Part shown: one piece after another, positions 9,978 through 17,236 of the stretch
Layout: each line of letters opens with the position of its first letter
How positions within the stretch are numbered: the first letter of the stretch is position 1
Source: Phenylobacterium conjunctum
GTDB taxonomy: Bacteria > Pseudomonadota > Alphaproteobacteria > Caulobacterales > Caulobacteraceae
Length of the DNA stretch: 64,000 nucleotides
Direction: 5' to 3'
NCBI RefSeq assembly: GCF_042679085.1
Contig: NZ_JBHTLQ010000017.1
Coordinates: 18,514-82,513 of the forward strand
Made by a program: the position numbers and the translations under genes
Notes under the pieces: model-generated
Seen by the model: the letters and a program-made list of their open reading frames with translations, nothing else
Databases searched by the model: none
What the model was told of the DNA's origin: nothing

Positions 9978-10451
9978 ATGGATCGCCTGACGCCGGAACA
10001 TCGCAGCGCGAACATGTCCCGCATCCGGGGCAAGGACACAAAGCCAGAATGGGCCGTGCGGCGGTTGCTGCACCGGCTCGGTTACCGTTTCAGGCTTCAT
10101 TGGAAGGCCGCTCCGGGTCGACCCGATGTAGCGTTCCCCGGCCGCCGCCGGATCATCTTCGTGCATGGCTGCTATTGGCACCAGCATCCGGGGTGCCGTC
10201 TGGCGACGATGCCCTCGACTAGGCGTGAGTTCTGGGAAGCGAAGTTCGAGAGCAACCGGGCCCGTGACCTCCGAGTTCTTGCCCGGGCTGAGGCGGAGGG
10301 CTGGCGGGCATTGGTTGTCTGGGAGTGCGAGACCCGCGAGCCCGCCACGCTCGCGATCCGCCTGGTCGATTTTCTGGGGCCGGCCGGGATGGACCGGGAA
10401 ATGGGCAGCGCAGACAGCCCCAAGCCCGCGCCTGACTCTGATCGACGCTGA
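9978..10451 (+). CDS. vsr: Very short patch repair endonuclease (Vsr)
   Basis: A 157-residue Vsr, the mismatch nuclease that nicks T:G mismatches left by deamination of 5-methylcytosine. The hallmark SRIRGKDTKPEW opens the protein, and all known active-site and zinc positions of E. coli Vsr appear to have counterparts: E24, D50 in GRPDVAF, H63, C65, H68, H70 and C73 in FVHGCYWHQHPGC, plus the later Cys in VVWECET. Vsr genes normally accompany a cytosine-5 methylase; none is in the window, so it is expected upstream of base 1. It is the last recognisable gene of the defence island. About 200 bp without a gene follow before the acyl-CoA dehydrogenase. Confidence 0.95.
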   Translation: MDRLTPEHRSANMSRIRGKDTKPEWAVRRLLHRLGYRFRLHWKAAPGRPDVAFPGRRRIIFVHGCYWHQHPGCRLATMPSTRREFWEAKFESNRARDLRVLARAEAEGWRALVVWECETREPATLAIRLVDFLGPAGMDREMGSADSPKPAPDSDRR

Positions 10452-10649
10452 TTATCCAACATCGGCCGAGGAGCCGCGGTTGGCGGGCGGAAGCCAAGGA
10501 CCGCTTAGGGCTCTTAGCTGACGTTGGGACCGTCTGCTCAAAGGCGGACCTCCAAGAGCCGATCGGGACCGGAAGGCAAATGCGCGGAAGGGTGGGACGG
10601 GTCCTGTCTCGCCGTCGATCGAAGCGTATCGGCCGCATTGAAGCCGCTA

Positions 10650-12371
10650 TCAGCGCGACAGTGCGGCTGGATCTACAGTTGCCAGATGGTCGAGCGCCTC
10701 GGGCAGACCCTCGGCTAAGCCGCACGCAAGGGTGAGGACCTGGCTCGCGTAGACCTGAGCCAGGGTCGCCTTTGATCGCAGCCACGGATCGTCAGATCCG
10801 GCCCCCGCGAGCGCCTGGCGTCCGAGTAGCCAGCCGCCTATGACATCGCCCGCCAAGCGAAGGTAGGGCGTGGCCGCGGCTAGCGAGGCGTCGGCCGAGA
10901 CTTGCAGCAGCCACTCGGTCGCCCGCTCTAGCGCCGCCGCGCCAGCGTCGAGCCGGGAGCCGACGCCCGCGAGTTCGGGGTTCGCATTGAGCTCTTGGAT
11001 GGTCACTTGCATGTCGGCGCACAGGGCGCGCATTGCCGCCCCGCCATCCAGCCGCACCTTGCGGCCGACCAGATCCAGCGACTGGATGCCGTTGGTGCCC
11101 TCGTAGATCGGCAAGATACGGGCATCGCGATAATGCTGAGCCGCGCCGGTCTCCTCGATGAAGCCCATGCCCCCGTGGACCTGGAGCCCGGCGGACGCCA
11201 CCTCAACGCCAACGTCCGTCGACCAGGCCTTGGCGATGGGCGTCAACAGCTCCTGGCGGGCCTTGGCGGCGGGGTCGTGCGTCTGGTCGGCCAGTACCCC
11301 AGTCAGCAGGCAGATGGCCCGGGCGGCCTCGATCTTGGCCTTCGAGAGCACCAGCGTTCGACGGACGTCGGGATGGCCCCAGATCGCGCCCTCCTTGTCC
11401 CACAGCGCCCGGCCCTGCTTCCGCTCCTGAGAGAAGGCCAAGGCCTGCTGAAAAGCGCGCTCCGCGATGGCGACGCCCTGGACGCCGACGTGCAGGCGCG
11501 CGGCGTTCATCATCACGAACATATGGGGCAGGCCCTGACCCAACTCGCCGACCAGCTCGGCCTCGGCGTCTTCGTAGAGCATGACGCAAGTCGGCGAGCC
11601 GTGGATGCCCAGCTTGTGCTCGATGGAGACCGGCCGGAAGCTGTTGCGGGGGCCGAGCGTGCCGTCGTCCTTGACCTGGAACTTGTTGGTCAGGAACAGG
11701 CTGATGCCCTTCACGCCCGGCGGCGCGTCCGGGGTGCGGGCGATTACCAGATGGGCGATGTTCTCGGCGGCGTCGTGGTCACCCCACGTGATGAAGATCT
11801 TCTGGCCCGACAGAAGGTAGCCGCCCTTGCCGTCCGGGCGGGCGATGCTGGCGAGCGCGGCCAGGTCGGAGCCCGCTTGGGGCTCTGTCAGACACATGGC
11901 GCCTGTCCATTCGCCCGAGACCAGTTTCGGCAGCACCAGGCGCTTCTGACGTTCGGTGCCGTGCCGATGCAGCGCCTCGATCGCGGCCTGGGTCAGCATC
12001 GGGCAGAGACCGAACGCCATGTTGGCGGCCTGAACCATTTCGAATACCGCCAGCTCCAACGCCTTGGAGAGGCCCTGCCCGCCGTGCGCCTGGTCGGCGG
12101 CCAGCGAGTTCCAGCCCTGCTCAGCGAAGGCGTTGTAGGCGGCGGCGAAGCCGGGCGGGGCGGTGACCGCGCCATTCGCATACGTCGCGCCTCGCAGGTC
12201 GCCTTGGCGGTTCAGCGGGGCGAGCTCGTTGTCGGCAAAGGCGGCGGCGCCTGCCAGCACGGCATCGACGGTGGCGTCGTCGAGATCTGGGAATGCCTTC
12301 GCCAGCAATTCTGGATGACCAACAACTTTCAACGCGAGGGCCAAGTCGTGGACAGGGGCGCGGAATGTCAT
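10650..12371 (-). CDS. Acyl-CoA dehydrogenase family protein
   Basis: A 573-residue flavin-dependent acyl-CoA dehydrogenase of the long, C-terminally extended subfamily that includes DmdC-type enzymes; ordinary members are about 380 residues. Signature regions: MCLTEPQAGSDLA near residue 156, LSGQKIFITWGDHD, a flavin-contact region ending HGGMGFIEETGAAQHYRDARI, and LPIYEGTNGIQ, which carries the catalytic Glu position. It would introduce an alpha-beta double bond into a CoA-activated acid and pass electrons to ETF. It is the last gene of a five-gene minus-strand operon, 91 bp behind the CoA ligase. The substrate cannot be inferred from the sequence; the partner ligase, thiolase and transporters suggest a growth substrate rather than housekeeping fatty acids. 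Confidence 0.92.
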   Translation of the reverse strand: MTFRAPVHDLALALKVVGHPELLAKAFPDLDDATVDAVLAGAAAFADNELAPLNRQGDLRGATYANGAVTAPPGFAAAYNAFAEQGWNSLAADQAHGGQGLSKALELAVFEMVQAANMAFGLCPMLTQAAIEALHRHGTERQKRLVLPKLVSGEWTGAMCLTEPQAGSDLAALASIARPDGKGGYLLSGQKIFITWGDHDAAENIAHLVIARTPDAPPGVKGISLFLTNKFQVKDDGTLGPRNSFRPVSIEHKLGIHGSPTCVMLYEDAEAELVGELGQGLPHMFVMMNAARLHVGVQGVAIAERAFQQALAFSQERKQGRALWDKEGAIWGHPDVRRTLVLSKAKIEAARAICLLTGVLADQTHDPAAKARQELLTPIAKAWSTDVGVEVASAGLQVHGGMGFIEETGAAQHYRDARILPIYEGTNGIQSLDLVGRKVRLDGGAAMRALCADMQVTIQELNANPELAGVGSRLDAGAAALERATEWLLQVSADASLAAATPYLRLAGDVIGGWLLGRQALAGAGSDDPWLRSKATLAQVYASQVLTLACGLAEGLPEALDHLATVDPAALSR

Positions 12372-12462
12372 TGGCGTCTTCCGAGTTGACTTAGGGGGCG
12401 GGTCGATCGTGCCGACCGGCTCCTTCGGCGATGCTTGTTCCCGGGGCTGGGCGCAGCTGCGG

Positions 12463-13974
12463 TCAGGATGCAGTAGCGGCGTCGGCGAGAGCCTGGCGCA
12501 GACGCTTCTTGTCGATCTTGCCGTAGGTGGTGAGCGGCAGTTCCTCTACGAGGACGACAGTCTTTGGGACCTTGTAGGCCGACAGGCGCGTCTTGGCGAA
12601 GGCGCGCAGCGACGCGGGAGAGGTGTCGGCCGCGGGCACAATGACAGCGGTGACGGCTTCGCCCCAGTCGGCGTCCGGCATTCCGATCACGGCCACTTCG
12701 CGCACCGCCTCGTGCTGCCGAAGCGCGGATTCTACCTCGCTGGAGTAGACGTTCATGCCGCCGGTGATGATCATGTCCTTCGCCCGGTCGACGAGGAACA
12801 GATAGCCGTCCCGCAAGTAGCCCAGGTCGCCCGTCTTCAGCCAGCCGTCGCTCAGGGCGGCGGCTGTGGCCTCGGCGTTACCGTAGTACTCGGTCAGGAG
12901 GTAGGGCGAGCGGACCTCGACCTCGCCGACGGGGCCCTCATCGTCACGCCGCACTCGCAGGTCCACGAACGGCACTGGCCGGCCACAGGAGGTGAGCAGT
13001 GCCGGGTCCAGATGGTCGTGCTTGGTCAGGGTGGTGATGAAGTTCGGGCATTCCGTCTGCCCATAGATCTGGACGAACACCGGCCCAAGCTTGGCCAACG
13101 CCTCCTCCAGCCTAGGTCGGCTCATGGGCGCGGCGCCATAGACTACGGTCCGCAGGCTGAGCCGCCGTCCGCCGCCCTCCTCCAATTGATCCAGAAGCCG
13201 GTAGAGCATGGTCGGCACTGCGAAGGTCCAAGTGACGCTGTGCTGCTCGCAAATTTCGGCGAAGCGAGCGGCGTCGAAGCGTTCCTCGAGCACCACGTAC
13301 CCGCCCTGCAGGAAGCACGCGGCCATGTGAAAGCCCGCAGAATGCGGCAGCGGCGTCGTGAGCAGCATGACCTCGTCGGACCGAATGTCGCCGCAAACCA
13401 CATGGGCCAGCAGGCAGACGCCGATCCGGCCGTAGGTGTGGTGCGCGCCCTTCGGATGGCCGGTCGTGCCCCCGGTATACTGGATGACTGCGGTGTCATC
13501 GGCGGCGGCGACGACGATCCCATCCAACGGCTTCGCGCTCACGGCGGCATCCCAAGGGGTCTCGCCCGGTCGCACCGTCCCCGCGGCGGGGACGCTGATC
13601 CGGTGGCGCGCCAGGACTTCGCCGGGTTCCGCCTGCGGGGTGGGCAGGTCAGCGTGCGAGATCAGGACATCGGCGGCGGCGTGCCGAAGGCAATAGGCCA
13701 GTTCCTCGCGTCCCATCAGCTCATTCAGCGGCACGCGCACCGCGGCGAGCTTGAGGATTGCGAGCTCGGCTATGGGGTATTCGACGCCGTTGCGCAGGTG
13801 CAGCGCGACGCGCGCCCCGCGTCCGAGCCCCAATGCGCGAAGGTGTCCCGCTAGGCCATCCGACGCGGCGTCGAGATCGGCGTAGCTGTAGGCGCGTCCG
13901 TCGGCCAGGACCGCGCGACGGCTGCCGTGACCGCGTATGGACTTGATCAGGAGGCCTGAGGAGGTCACGTCCAT
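12463..13974 (-). CDS. AMP-dependent acyl-CoA synthetase/ligase
   Basis: A 503-residue ANL-superfamily ligase. The phosphate-binding loop is IQYTGGTTGHPKGAHHTY, the A5-like region is QIYGQTECPNF, the A7/A8 hinge is WLKTGDLGYLRDGYLFLVDR, and the catalytic Lys motif TTYGKIDKKRLRQAL is at the C-terminus, so all elements for adenylation and CoA transfer are present. It would activate the imported carboxylic acid. Its ATG abuts the stop of the upstream carboxymuconolactone-decarboxylase-family gene with no gap, so the two are translationally coupled. Chain-length or aromatic specificity is not readable. Confidence 0.93.
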   Translation of the reverse strand: MDVTSSGLLIKSIRGHGSRRAVLADGRAYSYADLDAASDGLAGHLRALGLGRGARVALHLRNGVEYPIAELAILKLAAVRVPLNELMGREELAYCLRHAAADVLISHADLPTPQAEPGEVLARHRISVPAAGTVRPGETPWDAAVSAKPLDGIVVAAADDTAVIQYTGGTTGHPKGAHHTYGRIGVCLLAHVVCGDIRSDEVMLLTTPLPHSAGFHMAACFLQGGYVVLEERFDAARFAEICEQHSVTWTFAVPTMLYRLLDQLEEGGGRRLSLRTVVYGAAPMSRPRLEEALAKLGPVFVQIYGQTECPNFITTLTKHDHLDPALLTSCGRPVPFVDLRVRRDDEGPVGEVEVRSPYLLTEYYGNAEATAAALSDGWLKTGDLGYLRDGYLFLVDRAKDMIITGGMNVYSSEVESALRQHEAVREVAVIGMPDADWGEAVTAVIVPAADTSPASLRAFAKTRLSAYKVPKTVVLVEELPLTTYGKIDKKRLRQALADAATAS

Positions 13975-14523
13975 TCAGGGGGTCTCGGCCTCGATCTCGA
14001 TCCCGAGGCCGACGAGGATACGGGCGGCGAAGTTGTAGGAGGCGATGCTCATCAGCAGCTCCAGGAACTGGGCGGGCTCGGGGAAGTGCGAGCGAACCGC
14101 GCCGACGGTCTCCGGAGACAGGGCGACGTCGCGGGTGCTCTCCAGAGCCAGCGTCAGGATTGCCCGCTCGGCCGCGTCGAACAGGTCGGCGTTGGCGATC
14201 GCGGCCGGCACGCTGTCGACCACGGCGGCGTACTGCTCTTCCGTTCCGCCGCCGGCGAGGAACGGAGCCTTGTGGTGATGCAGCTCGTACCGCGCGCCGG
14301 TCAGGGATCCGACGGCCAGAATACCCAGTTCGCGATGCCGGTCGGAGATGTGCTGCCCGGCACGGATTCGCAGGAACAGTTCCGTCCAGCCCGCCGTCAG
14401 GTACGGGTGGTGCAGCAGCATCCGGTCCAGGTTGAGAAGTACGCCGCCGCGTCGGGCGCGGATCCGCTCGGCTAGCGCTTCTGCCTCGGTGTCCAGCTCA
14501 TCGCGGTAGGGAATGTTAGGCAT
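13975..14523 (-). CDS. Carboxymuconolactone decarboxylase (AhpD-like) family protein
   Basis: A 182-residue all-helical protein matching the CMD/AhpD fold: SDRHRELGILAVGSLTGARYELHHHKAPFLAGG is represented by the ELGILAVGSLTGARYELHHH stretch and downstream ERAILTLALEST. The two Cys of redox-active AhpD (CxxC) are absent, as in true decarboxylase-like members, so a peroxidase partner role is unlikely. Members of this family are common passengers in aromatic and terpenoid acid degradation operons, where their exact reaction is often unknown. It sits between the FAH-family gene (47 bp upstream) and the ligase (zero spacing). Confidence 0.85.
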   Translation of the reverse strand: MPNIPYRDELDTEAEALAERIRARRGGVLLNLDRMLLHHPYLTAGWTELFLRIRAGQHISDRHRELGILAVGSLTGARYELHHHKAPFLAGGGTEEQYAAVVDSVPAAIANADLFDAAERAILTLALESTRDVALSPETVGAVRSHFPEPAQFLELLMSIASYNFAARILVGLGIEIEAETP

Positions 14524-14570
14524 CGGGTCAGTCCTGTTCGTGGTGTCGGCTCAGAGGGCGAGGGGCCCGC

Positions 14571-15527
14571 TCAGGCCATCGCTATGGTGTGCCGAAGGCG
14601 ACCGATGCCTTCGATTTCAAGTTCGATGGTGTCGCCCCGCTGCAGGAACTCGCCGCGCTCGAGGCCGCATCCGCCGCCCACGGTGCCCGAGCACAGGATT
14701 TCGCCGGGAAAGAGGGTCTGGTCCGTCGAGACGAAGGAGATCAGAGTCTCGAAATCGATGGTGATCGTGCCGGTGTTGTTCTCCGCGACCACATCGCCGT
14801 TCACCCGCACGACCGTCCGCGCGTTGTAGGGGTCGAACTCATCGGCCGTGACGATGCACGGACCCAGCCCGTTGCCGCCGTCAAAATGTTTCGAGCGGGA
14901 CGGCCCGATCCCGGTGGCCATCTCATCGGTTTGGACGTCGCGGGCGCTGAAGTCGTTGTAGATCGAGTAGCCGAAGATGTGGCTGCGCGCGGACGCTGCA
15001 GGGATGTTCACGCCGCCCTTCCCCAGGACGACCGCCATCTCGAGTTCGTAGTCGATGACATTGGAGTAGGACGGCCAGTGGACGGTCTCGTCCGGGCCGA
15101 TGATCGACATGCGGTTGCAGTTGTACCAGTATGGCCGACCCATGATGAGCGCCACACGCGCCTCGTCGGCGGCGGTCAGCTCGGTGCGTCCCTCGTTCCT
15201 GGCCCTGTGCCACGCTGCCCCCAGCAGATGGTCCTTGAAGCACAGGCAGTCGCGCACCTGCACCGGCCGCGGCAGTGGGGCGAGCAACTGGCCGGGCCCT
15301 GTGACCGGCGTGCAGGCTCCGGCGGCGGGCGCCGCTACCAGGCTGCGGGCCAGATCCCACGCCGCCTCGCCGCCCTCGATGAGCGCCTGCATGTTCTCCA
15401 GCGCCGGATGACCGCCCCCTGAGGTCGCGGTCTGCGCAGCCTGCAGGTCGAGGATCGCGCGCTCGCCATCGACAAGCGCGCCCAGGGTCGGCCGTGCGCC
15501 GACCCCGCGGTAGGTCACGAGCTTCAT
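14571..15527 (-). CDS. Fumarylacetoacetate hydrolase family protein
   Basis: The start is the ATG at 15527 (MKLVTYRGVG), preceded by a GGAGA Shine-Dalgarno; this gives 318 residues. The FAH fold signature is seen: VIDYELEMAVVLGKGG with the metal-binding acidic residues, FGYSIYNDFSARDVQ, then KHFDGGNGLGPCIV, and GEILCSGTVGGGCGLERG. Enzymes of this family cleave C-C bonds or hydrate or decarboxylate 2-oxo acids, usually late in aromatic ring-cleavage pathways. It lies 52 bp downstream of the cupin gene, and the two together would fit ring cleavage followed by hydrolysis, although the actual reaction is not deducible. Confidence 0.92.
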   Translation of the reverse strand: MKLVTYRGVGARPTLGALVDGERAILDLQAAQTATSGGGHPALENMQALIEGGEAAWDLARSLVAAPAAGACTPVTGPGQLLAPLPRPVQVRDCLCFKDHLLGAAWHRARNEGRTELTAADEARVALIMGRPYWYNCNRMSIIGPDETVHWPSYSNVIDYELEMAVVLGKGGVNIPAASARSHIFGYSIYNDFSARDVQTDEMATGIGPSRSKHFDGGNGLGPCIVTADEFDPYNARTVVRVNGDVVAENNTGTITIDFETLISFVSTDQTLFPGEILCSGTVGGGCGLERGEFLQRGDTIELEIEGIGRLRHTIAMA

Positions 15528-15579
15528 GGTCTGTCTCCGAAGGGGGCCGGCCATTTGGGCCGTGGCAATCGAGGGGCTT

Positions 15580-16116
15580 TCAGGAGGCCGGGTGGGAGTC
15601 GATCAGCACCGCGACCAGGACGAAGGGCTTGTCGCTGTCGTTGCGCCATCCGTGCATGCAGCCCTTCTGGATGATGACGTCGCCAGGCTTCAACAGGACG
15701 TCCTCGCCCTCGGTCAGCATCCAGCATTCACCCGCCACCGCCACGAAGTAGTTCAGCGTGTCCGTCTTGTGCATGGACGGGTGCTTGGCGGCCTGCAATT
15801 CCTCCAGCGTGGGCACGTGCACGCTCTTGAGCCGAGCGTGGCTGTCCAACCAATCCTCAGGCGCCTTGCGTGAGGTGGTGTTCGGCATCAGGTGTACGAT
15901 TCGAAACACCGCGCCGCCATCTGGCGGCTCGTGGGTCATCGACTTGCCCGCAACCGGGTCCTCGGTCCCGCTGAGGTCGGCCGGGGTTTCGGTGTTGAGC
16001 CAGAGATCCATGCCGGGCGCGCCGGGCGCGTATTCCGGCAGTGTGGTGATGTCTGTCTGGGTGAGGACGTCGGACTTACCGTCGGCGCGGTTTCCGACCA
16101 CGTACTTCATCGGCAT
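15580..16116 (-). CDS. Cupin domain protein
   Basis: I choose the ATG at 16116 (MPMKYVVGNRADG) because GGGAGA stands 8 bases upstream; the open frame continues further but without coding character. The product has 178 residues. A single conserved cupin barrel occupies the C-terminal half: TLNYFVAVAGECWMLTEGED, then LLKPGDVIIQKGCMHGWRN. The first-motif His pair seen in many metal-dependent dioxygenases is not obvious (only His in KTDTLNYF neighbourhood), so binding without catalysis, or isomerase activity, is possible. It is the first gene of the minus-strand catabolic operon and lies directly downstream of the promoter at 16221-16248. Confidence 0.85.
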   Translation of the reverse strand: MPMKYVVGNRADGKSDVLTQTDITTLPEYAPGAPGMDLWLNTETPADLSGTEDPVAGKSMTHEPPDGGAVFRIVHLMPNTTSRKAPEDWLDSHARLKSVHVPTLEELQAAKHPSMHKTDTLNYFVAVAGECWMLTEGEDVLLKPGDVIIQKGCMHGWRNDSDKPFVLVAVLIDSHPAS

Positions 16117-16206
16117 CTGAGGGTCTCCCTGGCATGAGCGCCTCCGTCCTGAAAGGCGCCTTATCGTTGTCGGCGGCCGCGCGGAAGCCTGTACGGTTCC
16201 TAAGGA

Positions 16207-16248
16207 GCGGTACGAAAACGTGTATACTGGTACCGGCAACATCGTCAA
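16207..16248 (-). promoter_or_regulatory. Promoter and operator-like palindrome of the cupin-to-acyl-CoA dehydrogenase operon
   Basis: On the minus strand a -35 box TTGACG (16248-16243), a 16-base spacer and a -10 box TATACA (16226-16221) form a good sigma-70-type promoter aimed at the cupin gene. Overlapping it are GCGGTAC (16207-16213) and GTACCGG (16230-16236), an inverted pair related to the palindrome in front of the TonB receptor gene. Binding by the adjacent TetR-type protein is inferred. Confidence 0.6.
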
Positions 16249-16371
16249 GTTCTTCGATGTCGCGCCGAGGCATGCACGGTCGTTAACGTCGGAGTGGGAG
16301 CGCGCGCCGTCGCAAATTGCGGTCGGCCGCCAACCGGTGCATGACTACCCTATGGACTTGGAGAGCGACGT

Positions 16372-17022
16372 TTGATTCCGCCCGCGCCGACCGTCGGCGT
16401 ACGCCTGACCGAAAGACACCAGCGCTTGGTCGAGGAGATGGAAGCGATCTTCCTCTCCGAGGGCTTCCGCGACCTGACGGTCAACGACCTTGCGGCGCGC
16501 TTGCGGTGCTCGAAGAGGACGCTGTACGAACTGGCGCCAACGAAGCAGGAGATCGTCCTGCTGGTGATGGAGCGCTGGCTAGCGCGGGTGCGCTACATGG
16601 GCTCGCTCGCCGCCGCCGAGAAGTTGGACCCGGCCGACCGGATGCAGGCCTACCTGACCCCTGGCGTGACCGAGTCGGCGATGGCCAGCAGCCGGTTTGT
16701 CGAGGACGTGCAGTCCCTGCGGCCGGCGACCCTGCTGCTGGAGGCCCACCAGCGAGAGCGTATCAACGTGCTGCGCGAGATCGTCGAGAATGGCGTTCGC
16801 AGCGGACGGTTCCGGCCGGTCCATGCTCACTTGGTCGCCGAGATGTGCCTTGCGTCCATCGCTCGCTTCAACCAGCCCGAGTTTCTGCGCGATGCCGGCC
16901 TGAGCTTCAGCGAGGCGTTCTCCGAACTCTACCAGATCCTGACCGAGGGCTTGGCCCCGAGGTCCGGAACTAGGAGAGGCCGCCGCGACACCTCTCGTCC
17001 ATCGGCGTCCGAAAAGGCCTGA
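16372..17022 (+). CDS. TetR/AcrR-type transcriptional regulator
   Basis: The start is TTG at 16372, chosen because a GGAGAG Shine-Dalgarno sits 6 bases upstream; 216 residues. The N-terminal TetR helix-turn-helix is clear: LFLSEGFRDLTVNDLAARLRCS is represented by EGFRDLTVNDLAARLRCSKR followed by TLYELAPTKQEIVLLVMERW. The C-terminal ligand-binding domain is unclassified. It lies between the two arms of the catabolic cluster, divergent from the cupin operon and ahead of the TonB receptor gene; related palindromes lie in both flanking promoters. It therefore most likely senses the substrate or its CoA ester and controls both arms. Confidence 0.9.
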   Translation: MIPPAPTVGVRLTERHQRLVEEMEAIFLSEGFRDLTVNDLAARLRCSKRTLYELAPTKQEIVLLVMERWLARVRYMGSLAAAEKLDPADRMQAYLTPGVTESAMASSRFVEDVQSLRPATLLLEAHQRERINVLREIVENGVRSGRFRPVHAHLVAEMCLASIARFNQPEFLRDAGLSFSEAFSELYQILTEGLAPRSGTRRGRRDTSRPSASEKA

Positions 17023-17116
17023 CGGCCGGCCGCCGATATAGCCCCGCTGTCCTGACGATCGCCACCACGCCGCCGCGCGACCGGCTGCGCCGCTGCCGCG
17101 GTCGCTTGGAGCCCCC

Positions 17117-17157
17117 TTGACCCGAGTGCGGTAACGCGGTACACAAAATGGTACCGC
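17117..17157 (+). promoter_or_regulatory. Promoter with perfect operator palindrome upstream of TonB receptor
   Basis: A -35 box TTGACC (17117-17122), 17-base spacer and -10 box TACACA (17140-17145) face the receptor gene. Overlapping the -10 is a perfect inverted repeat, GCGGTAC (17136-17142), 8 bases, GTACCGC (17151-17157). Its arms recur in the cupin-operon promoter. The location is that expected of a repressor site. Confidence 0.65.
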
Positions 17158-17236
17158 CCAACGAGCGGGCGTCGGGGCTCAGTCTCGGCGATTAATCACG
17201 GCTGTGGGCAACGCACGGTCAGGGGGAGGGAGTCGG

